DNA from: JBCBCP01 sp038530575
Lineage (GTDB): Bacteria; Pseudomonadota; Alphaproteobacteria; Rhodobacterales; Rhodobacteraceae
Assembly (NCBI GenBank): GCA_038530575.1
Contig: JBCBCP010000002.1
Location: forward strand, 1 to 64,000
DNA length: 64,000 bases
Reading direction: 5' to 3'
The translations under genes and the position numbers were made by a program. This document shows, one piece after another, positions 18,310 through 26,351 of this stretch; position 1 is the stretch's first letter; every line of letters begins with the position of its first letter. The notes beneath the pieces are model-generated. The model was given only the letters and a program-made list of their open reading frames with translations. It had not been told where the DNA came from and did not search any database.

Positions 18310-19103
18310 AACAGGCTCTGATACTGGTCTTTTTGACCGTTTTTGCGACCAGCGCAAAAGCGGCCGAGGTGATGCGGATGGCCGTCACCACATCTTTTCA
18401 TAACTCAGGCCTTGCGGATGTGCTGCTGCCTGAGATTGCTGCAGATCTAGACCTCGAGGTTCAGCTTTTGGTCGTTGGCACTGGGCAGGCGCTTCGGCTT
18501 GGGCGTGCCGGCGATGTAGATGCGATCCTAGTGCATTCACGCATGGCGGAAGAAGCCTTTGTGGCCGAGGGTTATGGCACGCACAGGCGCGAAATCATGT
18601 ATAACGACTTTGTCCTGATCGGGCCGTCGGACGATCCAGCCGCCATTGCGGGCACCGATACGGCGGCCACAGCGTTGCAAGCGATCGCGGCGGCGCAGGT
18701 AGGATTTGTTAGCCGGGGGGATGACAGCGGCACACACAAAAAAGAACTGAGCCTTTGGGCGGATGCGGATGTCGTTCCCGAGGGCGCCTGGTACAACGCG
18801 GTCGGCGCCGGCATGGGAGCGGCACTGAACACGGCCGCCGGGCTGAACGCCTATATCATGTCGGATCGCGCCAGCTGGCTGAACTTTGGCAACAAGGGTG
18901 ACCTGGTGCTGCTGTTTGCTGGCGATCCGGTGCTTTTCAACCAGTATGCCTTCCTACCCGTCAACCCAGAGCGTCATGGGCATGTGAAAGCGGACGCGGC
19001 GACACGGCTTGAGGCTTGGTTGGCGTCGGAGAAAGCCGCCGGGCTGATCAATGGCTACCAGATCGGCGGCGAGCAGCTTTTCGTGTTCAACGCCACGCCT
19101 TAA
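18306..19103 (+). CDS. tupA: Tungstate-binding periplasmic protein
   Basis: A 265-aa binding protein with signal peptide MKQALILVFLTVFATSAKA. It carries the TupA signatures: TTSFHNSGL near the mature start (TTS and SGL oxyanion contacts), VGTGQALRLGRAGDVDAILVHS, YNDFVLIGPSDDP and SRGDDSGTHKKEL. These motifs separate TupA from molybdate ModA. The product would hand tungstate to TupBC for synthesis of the W/Mo pterin cofactor of the formate dehydrogenase encoded at 26686. Stop TAA overlaps the stop of the convergent DUF6505 gene. Confidence 0.92.
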   Translation: MKQALILVFLTVFATSAKAAEVMRMAVTTSFHNSGLADVLLPEIAADLDLEVQLLVVGTGQALRLGRAGDVDAILVHSRMAEEAFVAEGYGTHRREIMYNDFVLIGPSDDPAAIAGTDTAATALQAIAAAQVGFVSRGDDSGTHKKELSLWADADVVPEGAWYNAVGAGMGAALNTAAGLNAYIMSDRASWLNFGNKGDLVLLFAGDPVLFNQYAFLPVNPERHGHVKADAATRLEAWLASEKAAGLINGYQIGGEQLFVFNATP

Positions 19104-19579
19104 TCGCCGCGGTCACCGTGAATGGCAAACTGGTCGAGACCTGCGTCCTGGGGCTCGATCGTGCGGTAGGCTTCACGCACGCCGGCGTCCGTCAGCTCGC
19201 GCGCCACGGTCAGAAGCGTGTTGGGGTCATGGTCTGCGCACAGCTCGATCATCTGGGCCAGCTCTTCGGCAGCGACGGGCGTCGCGGCCTCGACGGACGG
19301 AGCACCGTAATACGTCACGAAGTGCTGGGCGAGGAGCTGTGTCAGCGTCTCTAACTCGGCGCTTTCCAGCTGTGTGACCGCGACGAAGGTTACGCGCCCG
19401 CCAGTCTCAAGTCCCAGCCAGCCGTTTGCGAAAGCCTGCCGCGCCTTGCCCTCAAGATCGCCCTGCGTCCAGTTGGAAAACTCGAACCCGCCAGAAATGC
19501 ACCACTCGCCCGTACGCGCGGGCGAGGCAAATACGTGTTGATCGCTTTCGTCAAAATGGATGGCACGGGCGAGTTTCAT
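19100..19579 (-). CDS. DUF6505-like protein of formate dehydrogenase clusters
   Basis: A 159-aa soluble protein without signal peptide or membrane span. The start MKLARAIHFDESDQHVF and the GEWCISGGFEFSNW segment resemble DUF6505, a family I associate with alphaproteobacterial formate dehydrogenase clusters; no function is known. It is the last gene of the leftward unit DUF6494-mrp-ligase-DUF6505, with 4-base ATGA overlap to the ligase gene, which implies a shared role in enzyme maturation. The C-terminus converges on tupA by 3 bases. The family name is from memory and should be confirmed by profile search. Confidence 0.75.
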   Translation of the reverse strand: MKLARAIHFDESDQHVFASPARTGEWCISGGFEFSNWTQGDLEGKARQAFANGWLGLETGGRVTFVAVTQLESAELETLTQLLAQHFVTYYGAPSVEAATPVAAEELAQMIELCADHDPNTLLTVARELTDAGVREAYRTIEPQDAGLDQFAIHGDRGD

Positions 19580-20283
19580 GTCACGTCCTCAAGCACGGAT
19601 GTCAGGGGGATCAGGTGGGTAGTCGTACCGTCACGAAGGAGCATGCCGAAATCCTCGTCTACACCCAGAAAGGTGCCTGTTAGAGACCGATTTTTGATCT
19701 GTTCGCCCATCCCGTGAGCAAGCCCGCGCCATTCGGCGTGAAGTGGGCCTGAGCCCTCGTCCTCCCACCGGGCAAGGCCCGCGAGGGTGTGGCGCGACCA
19801 CGACTCGAGAAGCGCGGGCGGCGTGACCTCGGCGCAACCTTCGGCATAAAGCGCTGTCTGATCAGGGGTCAGACCGCCATCTTCGGACGGAGGTACAAGC
19901 GGCAGGGTGAAGCCGACCACGAGCCAGTCTGGCACAGCCTCCACATCGGAACCAGAAGCAGCCACCCGGAAACGTCCGCAAGCTGCACCGTTGACCCAGA
20001 TACCACCCGCCCAGCCAAGGTGCACCGCAACCTCCGGCGGGGCCAGCGCGCCCAGCGCATTCTGAAAACCAACCGCACACAAGGGCAGCATCGCGATTGC
20101 TTTGCGCAGAGAAACTTCTGGCGCGAAAACCAGCGCGGCTTCCATCTCCGTCGCACCGAGAGCATAGGCAATCAGGCCGGCATCACATCCAACGCTGGCC
20201 CGCATGACAGCATGCTCGAACGCACCGCCTTTGGCTTCCTCTCCCCACATCAGCGGGGGGAAGGTGACAGGTTCGGCGCTCAC
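19576..20283 (-). CDS. Biotin/lipoate-protein ligase-like protein (DUF4444-type)
   Basis: A 235-aa cytoplasmic protein related to the biotin/lipoate A/B protein ligase fold. The N-terminal two thirds resemble the ligase core (FQNALGALAPPEVAVHLGWAGGIWVNGAACGRFRV), but the usual GRGRxGR adenylate motif of BirA is not visible. The C-terminal LTGTFLGVDEDFGMLLRDG segment matches the DUF4444 tail, a small BirA-C-like domain. It is embedded in the leftward maturation unit with 4-base overlaps on both sides (GTGA to mrp, ATGA to DUF6505). No biotinylated target is near, so a modified or non-catalytic role in formate dehydrogenase assembly is possible. Confidence 0.78.
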   Translation of the reverse strand: MSAEPVTFPPLMWGEEAKGGAFEHAVMRASVGCDAGLIAYALGATEMEAALVFAPEVSLRKAIAMLPLCAVGFQNALGALAPPEVAVHLGWAGGIWVNGAACGRFRVAASGSDVEAVPDWLVVGFTLPLVPPSEDGGLTPDQTALYAEGCAEVTPPALLESWSRHTLAGLARWEDEGSGPLHAEWRGLAHGMGEQIKNRSLTGTFLGVDEDFGMLLRDGTTTHLIPLTSVLEDVT

Positions 20284-21338
20284 GCCGCGCCCTGGGCGAC
20301 AAGCGCGTTGGCCACGTCATAAAACGCACGGGCCTGTGCGCTGTCTGGGGCGCTTACTGCGATGGGCGCTCCACCGTCGGCCGCGAGGCGAATGTCGAGG
20401 TGCAGCGGCACCTCGGCGAGCAGGGGCACGCCCAGCTTTTCCGCCTCTTTCCGCACGCCGCCATGGCCGAACACGTGCTCCTCGTGCCCGCAGTTCGAGC
20501 AGATGTGGGTGCTCATGTTCTCGATCATGCCAACGATGGGCACGCGCAGCTGCTGGAACATGTCGATCCCCTTGCGGGCGTCCAGAAGGGCTACATCCTG
20601 CGGTGTAGACACGATAATCGCCCCGTCGACATGCGCCTTCTGCGCCAGTGTCATCTGCACATCGCCAGTGCCGGGGGGCAGATCGACCAGCAACACATCC
20701 AGCGCGCCCCACTGCACCTGCATCATCATCTGTTGTAGCGCGCCCATCAGCATCGGCCCGCGCCAGACGACCGCCTGATCCTCATTGGTCATCAGGCCGA
20801 TGGACATCATGGTGACGCCATGGTTCCGCATGGGCAGGATCGTTTTTCCATCGGGGGAGGCGGGGCGACCTGAAACGCCCAGCATCCGGGGCTGCGACGG
20901 GCCATACACATCGGCGTCGAGCAGGCCAACGCGGCGCCCTTGTGCGGCCAACGCGCAGGCCAGATTTGCGGACACGGTGGATTTGCCGACGCCGCCCTTG
21001 CCAGACGCGATGGCAAGAATGCGGTCGACGCCGGGGATGCGTTCGGGGCCCTTCGGCTCAGCCGGTTTTGATGGCTTGAGGTCGGGCGGGGCCTTTTCGG
21101 TGTGGCCGGTCAGCACGATGGACACGGTGTCGATGCCCGCCAGCGCCTTGAGCGCCGCTTCGGCCTCCGCCTGGACCCTTTGGTAGGATTCGGCCAATTT
21201 AGGGTCGATTTCCATGACGAAACGCACGGTGCCGCCATCGACGTTCAGCGCGCGCATGACGCCGGTCGACACGATGTCACCGCCCGGCGCGTCGATCGCC
21301 TTGAGCGCTGTCAGAACGTCCTCGCGGCCTGCGCTCAC
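20280..21338 (-). CDS. mrp: Mrp/NBP35-family Fe-S carrier ATPase
   Basis: A 352-aa P-loop ATPase that binds and transfers Fe-S clusters. An N-terminal MIP18/DUF59 domain (residues 1-90, EDVLTALKAIDAPGGDIV) precedes a ParA/MinD-like ATPase with deviant Walker A (ASGKGGVGKSTVSANLA), Walker B (VLLVDLPPGTGDV) and the CxxC cluster site (HICSNCGHEEHVFG). Its GTG start overlaps the TGA of the DUF6494 gene. In this island it most likely supplies Fe-S clusters to the polyferredoxin and formate dehydrogenase subunits, though it could serve the cell as a whole. Confidence 0.93.
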   Translation of the reverse strand: MSAGREDVLTALKAIDAPGGDIVSTGVMRALNVDGGTVRFVMEIDPKLAESYQRVQAEAEAALKALAGIDTVSIVLTGHTEKAPPDLKPSKPAEPKGPERIPGVDRILAIASGKGGVGKSTVSANLACALAAQGRRVGLLDADVYGPSQPRMLGVSGRPASPDGKTILPMRNHGVTMMSIGLMTNEDQAVVWRGPMLMGALQQMMMQVQWGALDVLLVDLPPGTGDVQMTLAQKAHVDGAIIVSTPQDVALLDARKGIDMFQQLRVPIVGMIENMSTHICSNCGHEEHVFGHGGVRKEAEKLGVPLLAEVPLHLDIRLAADGGAPIAVSAPDSAQARAFYDVANALVAQGAA

Positions 21339-21532
21339 TGGTCGCCCCGCCCTGTAATAGAGCCTGTTACCTCATGGCTCATGCCCAGCTCTTCGATGGT
21401 GATGACGGCCTTGACGGCGTAGGTCTTGCCGCCGGTGTCGGCGCTGCGCATCGCCTCCTCGATGGCCTGCTGCGACGTGACACCGACCTGTTTCAGGAAC
21501 TTGCGCATCGACATGTTGAAATCGTCGCTCAT
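21335..21532 (-). CDS. DUF6494-like small protein
   Basis: A 65-aa soluble protein (MSDDFNMSMRKFLKQVGVTS...) that begins the leftward mrp unit. The opening FNMSMRKFLKQVGVTSQQAI followed by GGKTYAVKAVITIEELGM is what I recall of DUF6494, small proteins without known function in proteobacterial metalloenzyme clusters. GGGAGAGACAAACG lies upstream of the ATG. The 57-bp gap to the rightward cytochrome gene at 21590 must hold divergent promoters. Coupling to mrp (TGA/GTG overlap) suggests a partner role in cluster delivery. Confidence 0.75.
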   Translation of the reverse strand: MSDDFNMSMRKFLKQVGVTSQQAIEEAMRSADTGGKTYAVKAVITIEELGMSHEVTGSITGRGDQ

Positions 21533-21589
21533 CGTTTGTCTCTCCCGTTTTTATTGACCCGCACGCGCTGTGGCCCCTAGGCTTGGCCT

Positions 21590-22312
21590 ATGCGCGTGTT
21601 GATCCTGATACTGCTGCTGTTGCCGGGCCTTGCAAGGGCCGAAGACAAACTGGTTCGCTTCTATGCCGCACCGGAACTGGTGGACAGCGGGTTGATCCAG
21701 CACATCAGACCCCGTTTTTCCCTGAAGACGCAGGTTAGGGTCGAAATGGTGGCCGAGGCGGAGGCGGATTTGACCCTTGCCAGCGACGGCATTGCACTGT
21801 TTTCGGGACTTGGCCGCACGTGGCACATGAACCAACGGGGGCAAGGAAGGGGCGCCAAGCGCTTCGCCGATTGGCTGACATCTGACGTGGGCGCACGTAC
21901 CGTTCGCAGTTTTGCGCCCGAAGGGGCGCCGCTGTTCACGGCGCCGGAAGTGCAGCAGGTTATCGCCACGCAGGATGTCATGCCCGGTGACGCGGTTCTG
22001 GGGCGCGAAGTGAGCGAGGCCAAATGTGGGCGGTGCCATGTCACGCAAAAGGGTGGCTTCAGCATCGGATCCACACCCAGCTTTTTCGTCATGCGCAACT
22101 TTGACGATTGGGAGGCTCGGTTTTCCGGGTTCTTCATCCTGAAGCCGCATGGTGCGTTCACCCAGATCGCCGGGGTCACAGACCCTTTTCCAATTGACCG
22201 GCCGTCGCCAATCTCGGTCATCGCACTGAATATTGACGAGCTGGAGGCGATCGTCGCCTATGTGGCAGGCCTTGAGCCCGCCAATCTGGGAGCGCCGCTG
22301 GCTCATCAGTGA
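21590..22312 (+). CDS. Fusion of a shortened TupA-like region and a mono-heme cytochrome c domain
   Basis: A 240-aa secreted protein (signal peptide MRVLILILLLLPGLARA). Residues 19-55 match the N-terminus of TupA (LVRFYAAPELVDSGL, then IxxxIxPxFSxKTQVRV) and residues 89-118 match its C-terminus (RFADWLTSDVGARTVRSFAP then EGAPLFT, against RLEAWLASEKAAGLINGY and GEQLFVF in the TupA of this window). The middle of TupA, including the GTGQAL and SRGDxSGTH ligand motifs, is absent. A heme c site CGRCH follows at residues 146-150. The gene stands alone on the plus strand between two leftward genes and overlaps the polyferredoxin stop by 7 bases. A periplasmic electron carrier linked to the formate dehydrogenase is the simplest role. 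Confidence 0.8.
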   Translation: MRVLILILLLLPGLARAEDKLVRFYAAPELVDSGLIQHIRPRFSLKTQVRVEMVAEAEADLTLASDGIALFSGLGRTWHMNQRGQGRGAKRFADWLTSDVGARTVRSFAPEGAPLFTAPEVQQVIATQDVMPGDAVLGREVSEAKCGRCHVTQKGGFSIGSTPSFFVMRNFDDWEARFSGFFILKPHGAFTQIAGVTDPFPIDRPSPISVIALNIDELEAIVAYVAGLEPANLGAPLAHQ

Positions 22313-24243
22313 TCGCGCCGTTTGAGGTAGTCGTCAGTGGTGCGCACACGAGGCCGTTCCCCACCGGCGAAGGGGTTGTTCTCGGAATGGACCTGCGCGT
22401 TGACGCGGCAATCGTCACACATCTGGATCATACGCAGCTTGTCGCCCGCAAACATGGCGTGATCCCTGAGCTTTTCGGTGATTCGATCGATGGCGGATTT
22501 TGAGCCAAAGAGCGAGCCACATTCTATGCAGGCAAAGGGCTCTTCTTCGTTCAGCACTTTCTGGGTGAGCGCAGCGTCGGTCAGGTCCAACCGTGCCTCG
22601 TAGGTAATCGCGTCTTCAGGGCAGATGTTCGCGCAAAGGCCGCATTGCAGGCATGCGTCTTCCTGAAAACGAAGCTGCGGCTTGTCGGGGTTGTCGCCCA
22701 GCGCGCCGGAGGGGCAGAGCGAGACGCAGGACAGGCACAGCGTGCAGGCATCGGTGTCGACGAGGACCGCTCCGTAGGGGGCGCCTTCAGGCAGGGCGAC
22801 GATTTCGGTGTGCAGGTTCAGCGCCTTGGCGGCCTGCCGGGTGATCTGGCGGCGGGTGCCCATCGGGCGGACAGGCGTTGCGACCGGCGCGGGGGCCTCC
22901 AGCCCGAAGAGCGCATCGCTCATCGCGTCGGGGTCCGTGGTGTCCAGCAGGGTCACGTCGCCGCCGATGGCCCGGGCGAGCGCCACCTGCGTTTGCAGGG
23001 CGGGGACATCGGCCTGGGGGCCGGGCAGAAGCGCCACGGTGGCAAAGCCGGCGGCGAGGCCCGCGACGATTTCGGCGTGCCCGAACGCGCCGATGGAAGC
23101 GATTTCAAGCGGTATCACATCCGCCGGCAAACCGCGCCCGTGGCGGGCGGAAAGGCGGATCATTTCCGAGCCGTGGGCATCGTGCACCAGAAGACGGGGC
23201 GCGGTGCCGCCCGCAGCAAGGTAGGACTTGGCAAGCGTTTGAACGCGGCGCATGACTTCATCCACCGGGGGGGCGTCGAAAGTGATTGCACCAGACGGAC
23301 ACGCGGCCGAGCACGCGCCGCAGCCCGCACAGATCATCGGGTCGATCGCGACATGCTCTCCAGCAGAGGTGATTGCGCCCGTCGGGCAAAGGTCAAGGCA
23401 GTTCGTGCACCCAGTTTGTTCAGCCCGAGAATGGGCGCACAAAAGCGGGGTCGTCTTGACGTGCAGCGTTTTTTCAAAGGTACCGACCATGTGCGAGGCG
23501 GCCATGACTGCCGCCGCCACGCCCGCAGGGTGGCCCGGATCAGCCCGAAGGTAGCCATCGCGTTTTTCCGGCGCTGGGAACAAGGGCGTGCCACCGCACA
23601 GATCAAGGATGAGGTCACATTGGGAGGCCGCCCCGTCCATGGGATCGGACAGGGAAAAGTCGCCCCGCCCACCCGGTTCGATTTGCTGGAACGCGTCGAT
23701 CACCACCTCGAACTGGCCGAATGCACCTGAGGCGCGACGCAGGCTTCCGCGCACTACATCGAAATCGCGGGTATCGGGCAAATCGGCGCCGTCTTCGATC
23801 AGAACAGTTATGCCAAGGTGGTCCTTGAGCTGATCCGCCGCGCCAAGCGTTACATCGGAAGGGCCAAGGATCAGGCACATGCCGTCGCTAATGACATCAA
23901 GCGTCTTATGGGGGCTCTCAGGCAGCAATGCCTCGGCAATGAGCGCGGACATTTTGGGCACATTCGACGCGGCGTCATCAGACCACCCCGCACGGTCACG
24001 CAGGTCGATGAAGGGCGGCGCAGGGCGGTCGAGAGCCTCTGCCAGCTCCTCAAAAACCCGCGACTCCTGGGCGCAGGCGATAGCGACGTCAGGGTCCGCC
24101 AAAGCGGCTTGCACAACATCCAATTGGGCAGTGCAGAGCGCCGAACATGGGGCGCGGACGTCAAGACCTGTTGCCTTCGAAAGCGCTTCGGCGTCGATCG
24201 TCTGCGTGCCAATACAATCGCACGTTATCAATGACTTGGCCAT
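22306..24243 (-). CDS. Large polyferredoxin-type 4Fe-4S protein of the formate dehydrogenase island
   Basis: A 645-aa cytoplasmic iron-sulfur protein. Four ferredoxin motifs are visible, two near residues 285-330 (CTNCLDLCPTGAI, CAGCGACSAACPSGAI) and two near 510-560 (CTLCLSCVSLCPSGAL, CLQCGLCANICPEDAI). Further cysteines lie at the N-terminus (C8, C10, C33, C37) and C-terminus (CIECGSLFG, CDDC). It has no signal peptide. I start it at the ATG at 24243, with GGAGG seven bases upstream; the open frame continues 82 codons further without a start signal. It is divergent from the DUF3305-fdh operon. It may act in cytoplasmic electron transfer or in cofactor sulfuration; the exact role is unknown. 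Confidence 0.85.
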   Translation of the reverse strand: MAKSLITCDCIGTQTIDAEALSKATGLDVRAPCSALCTAQLDVVQAALADPDVAIACAQESRVFEELAEALDRPAPPFIDLRDRAGWSDDAASNVPKMSALIAEALLPESPHKTLDVISDGMCLILGPSDVTLGAADQLKDHLGITVLIEDGADLPDTRDFDVVRGSLRRASGAFGQFEVVIDAFQQIEPGGRGDFSLSDPMDGAASQCDLILDLCGGTPLFPAPEKRDGYLRADPGHPAGVAAAVMAASHMVGTFEKTLHVKTTPLLCAHSRAEQTGCTNCLDLCPTGAITSAGEHVAIDPMICAGCGACSAACPSGAITFDAPPVDEVMRRVQTLAKSYLAAGGTAPRLLVHDAHGSEMIRLSARHGRGLPADVIPLEIASIGAFGHAEIVAGLAAGFATVALLPGPQADVPALQTQVALARAIGGDVTLLDTTDPDAMSDALFGLEAPAPVATPVRPMGTRRQITRQAAKALNLHTEIVALPEGAPYGAVLVDTDACTLCLSCVSLCPSGALGDNPDKPQLRFQEDACLQCGLCANICPEDAITYEARLDLTDAALTQKVLNEEEPFACIECGSLFGSKSAIDRITEKLRDHAMFAGDKLRMIQMCDDCRVNAQVHSENNPFAGGERPRVRTTDDYLKRRDH

Positions 24244-24408
24244 TGTTTCCTCCCCTTGCGCGGCGCTGGGTTTCAAGCCATTTTCAGCCCTCGCACGGTG
24301 TGAGGGTAGACGCGATTCGCAAACCATTTCAAACCGTTTTCGCGTGCAGGAAGTCTGCCGACCACGCCGCGAAGGGGGATGATTCGCATCAAGGCAGCAG
24401 CCGGCAGT

Positions 24409-24420
24409 ATACAAATGTAT
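24409..24420. repeat. Inverted repeat in the divergent fdh control region, operator candidate
   Basis: ATACA (24409-24413) and TGTAT (24416-24420) are perfect arms around AA. This AT-rich site stands out in the 341-bp gap 24244-24584 between the polyferredoxin and DUF3305 genes. A CCCGA/TCGGG hairpin follows at 24422-24440, and then the structured leader begins. It could bind the response regulator of the island or an FNR/ModE-like factor; I cannot match it to a known consensus. Confidence 0.4.
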
Positions 24421-24475
24421 TCCCGATTTAATCACTCGGGCTAGACAATGTGACCCTAGGGAACCCGCCTGCTCC

Positions 24476-24577
24476 ATCAGCCCGGCCATTCTGCCGACTG
24501 ATCCGGGAAAAACCGTGATCTGCCAACTTGTCGCTACGCGCCGCGCCGCATGGCCTGCTTTGTTGGCAGCACGGAGG
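24476..24577 (+). promoter_or_regulatory. Structured mRNA leader before the fdh operon; MOCO/Tuco riboswitch candidate
   Basis: Several helices can be drawn. ATCAG (24476-24480) pairs with CTGAT (24498-24502). CCCGG (24481-24485), inside that loop, pairs with CCGGG (24503-24507), which would make a pseudoknot or an alternative stem. CCGTG-AT-CTGCCAAC (24513-24527) pairs with GTTGGCAG-CACGG (24562-24574), 13 pairs with a 2-base bulge. The last arm overlaps the first two bases of the GGAGG ribosome site of the TTG start at 24585, so the helix could block translation. MOCO RNA motifs (and P3-less Tuco variants linked to tungsten) control molybdopterin enzyme genes, which fits the position. The match to that family is not proved. 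Confidence 0.5.
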
Positions 24578-24584
24578 AAATAGT

Positions 24585-25145
24585 TTGATCCACAACCCGG
24601 ACAAGTTCCGCTCCATGCCGCTTGGCATCGTCGTGAGGCGTTTGCCGGGCGTAACCCGTTGGGCCAGCCATTCCTGGCAGGCGGTCGCTGTCATTCCCGG
24701 CGCGCAGCAGACCCGCTGGCACGAGTTACGCCGCGATGGCGATGCTGTCGAATATCACGCCGCTACGCTCCCTCTCGACCTTCACGGTGCCGAGACCGAA
24801 GCCTACCTGCACGGTCTGTCGGCCGAGGTTCCATCGGTCTACGTGGTGATGCGCGAGGATGGCGAGGCCCCGCTTGATGTGACGCTGGTCACGGCCTCCC
24901 CTTACGAGGCGCAGGATTACACCGACAACGGCGAGGACCTTGTCGAAAAGGTGCCGATGCCCGCGGGCCTCATTGCGTGGGTGCAGGACTTCATCACTGC
25001 CTTCCACGAGGAAGAGACCTTTATCAAACGCAAGCGCGACAAGAAGCGGATCGACCTGAGCCAGGACGGCATCGGCGACCCGCGTATTGCTGCAGCCTCC
25101 GACATCTACGCCTCCCCGGCGCGCAAGCGGCAGAGGATACACTGA
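24585..25145 (+). CDS. DUF3305 protein of the formate dehydrogenase operon
   Basis: A 186-aa soluble protein, first of the rightward fdh operon. The segment MPLGIVVRRLPGVTRWASHSWQ and the following AVAVIPGA are diagnostic of DUF3305, found almost only beside formate dehydrogenase genes. No signal peptide or metal motif is present, so it is presumably a cytoplasmic assembly factor. The start is the TTG at 24585, chosen because GGAGG lies 7 bases upstream and ends a leader helix. Its TGA overlaps the ATG of the DUF3306 gene by one base. Confidence 0.87.
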   Translation: MIHNPDKFRSMPLGIVVRRLPGVTRWASHSWQAVAVIPGAQQTRWHELRRDGDAVEYHAATLPLDLHGAETEAYLHGLSAEVPSVYVVMREDGEAPLDVTLVTASPYEAQDYTDNGEDLVEKVPMPAGLIAWVQDFITAFHEEETFIKRKRDKKRIDLSQDGIGDPRIAAASDIYASPARKRQRIH

Positions 25146-25675
25146 TGGCGTCGTTCTGGGATCGCAGACGCGCGGCCGTTGCTGCAGAAGAAGCCACCCT
25201 CGAGGCCGAGGTGCAGGAGGCCAAGCTGGCCGAGCGCACAGACGAAGAGATTCTGGCCGAGCTGGAGTTGCCGGAGCCGGAGGCGCTGGAAAGCCCTGAC
25301 GCAGTGCGCGATTTTCTGAAGGCCGAGTTGCCGCAGCGGCTGAAAACTCGTGCGCTGCGCCGTCTGTGGCGGCTGAACCCCGTGCTCGCCAACCTCGACG
25401 GGCTGGTCGATTACGGTGAGGATTTCACCGACAGCGCGACCGTGATCGAGAATATGCAGACCGTCTATCAGGTTGGCAAAGGCATGTTGACGGCCCTGAC
25501 CGAAGAGCCGGAAGCCGACATCGAAGAGGACGTCGAGGAAGCAGAAGACGTCCTTCTCGCCGAAGCCGAGCCTGAAGAGGCCAGAGAGATTACCCCAACA
25601 CCCCTGCCAGACCCAGAACCAGAAGCCCCGGCCATGCCGCAGCGGCGCATGCGGTTTGTGGTTCAGCAAGCATGA
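25145..25675 (+). CDS. DUF3306 protein of the formate dehydrogenase operon
   Basis: A 176-aa soluble protein. The opening MASFWDRRRAAVAAEE and the central block RALRRLWRLNPVLANLDGLVDYGEDFTD are typical of DUF3306. The C-terminal third is an acidic, proline-rich low-complexity tail (EADIEEDVEEAEDVLLAEAE) ending in a basic RRMRFVV. It is coupled to DUF3305 upstream (TGATG) and to the TorD-like gene downstream (ATGA). DUF3305/DUF3306 pairs are conserved with formate dehydrogenase; their biochemical role is unknown, and assembly or targeting is inferred. Confidence 0.87.
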   Translation: MASFWDRRRAAVAAEEATLEAEVQEAKLAERTDEEILAELELPEPEALESPDAVRDFLKAELPQRLKTRALRRLWRLNPVLANLDGLVDYGEDFTDSATVIENMQTVYQVGKGMLTALTEEPEADIEEDVEEAEDVLLAEAEPEEAREITPTPLPDPEPEAPAMPQRRMRFVVQQA

Positions 25676-26295
25676 GCGAGGAGACAGGCATGACCGCCGC
25701 CCACGATACCCAGATCAGCGACATGGATCGCGCCCGGGCTGACCTTTACAACTTTCTTGGCGCCTTGCTGGCTGGTCCTCCGGACGAGCTGCTGCTGGCC
25801 CAGACCGCTGGCTTGACCGGCGACGCGACCGAGATGGGCCAAGCCATCGGCACGCTGGCCCGTGTGGCAAAGGTGACCAAGCCCAAGGCAGCGGAAAGCG
25901 AGTTCAACCGCTTGTTCATCGGGCTGGGGCGCGGCGAGCTGTTGCCTTTCGCCAGCTACTACCTGACCGGCTTTCTGAACGAAAAACCGCTGGCGCTCTT
26001 GCGGCAGGACATGGCGCGCAAGGGGATGGCACGGGCGGAGACCGTGTTTGAGCCCGAAGACAGCATTGCAAGCCTAATGGAGATGATGGCCGCGATGATC
26101 GTGGGGCGATTTGGCACGGCAGCGGACCTCACCGCGCAGCGCAATTTCTTCAATACGCATGTCGGCCCCTGGGCCGGTCACTTCTTTACCGACCTCGAAG
26201 AGGCGAAGGGGAGCGTGTTCTACACGCCCATCGGCACGGTCGGAAAGATCTTCATGTCTGTGGAGGCTGAGGCCTTCCGGATGAGCGGCACCTGA
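25672..26295 (+). CDS. TorD/DmsD-family molybdoenzyme chaperone
   Basis: A 207-aa all-helical cytoplasmic chaperone that would bind the Tat signal of the catalytic subunit and hold it for cofactor insertion. Family marks are ARADLYNFLGALLAGPPDE at the N-terminus, ESEFNRLFIGLGRGELLPFASYYLTG in the middle (the E/Y-x-x-L-F-x-G/x-P-x-x-S-Y/x-x signature) and the helical TVFEPEDSIASLMEMMAAM. A second ATG at residue 7 is possible. It overlaps DUF3306 by four bases and precedes the small Tat peptide by 56 bases. Confidence 0.9.
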   Translation: MSEETGMTAAHDTQISDMDRARADLYNFLGALLAGPPDELLLAQTAGLTGDATEMGQAIGTLARVAKVTKPKAAESEFNRLFIGLGRGELLPFASYYLTGFLNEKPLALLRQDMARKGMARAETVFEPEDSIASLMEMMAAMIVGRFGTAADLTAQRNFFNTHVGPWAGHFFTDLEEAKGSVFYTPIGTVGKIFMSVEAEAFRMSGT

Positions 26296-26351
26296 CGGTG
26301 TCATCAAGGGGCGGGGTGACCCGCCCGAAACCATCGAAACGGAGGTTTTCG

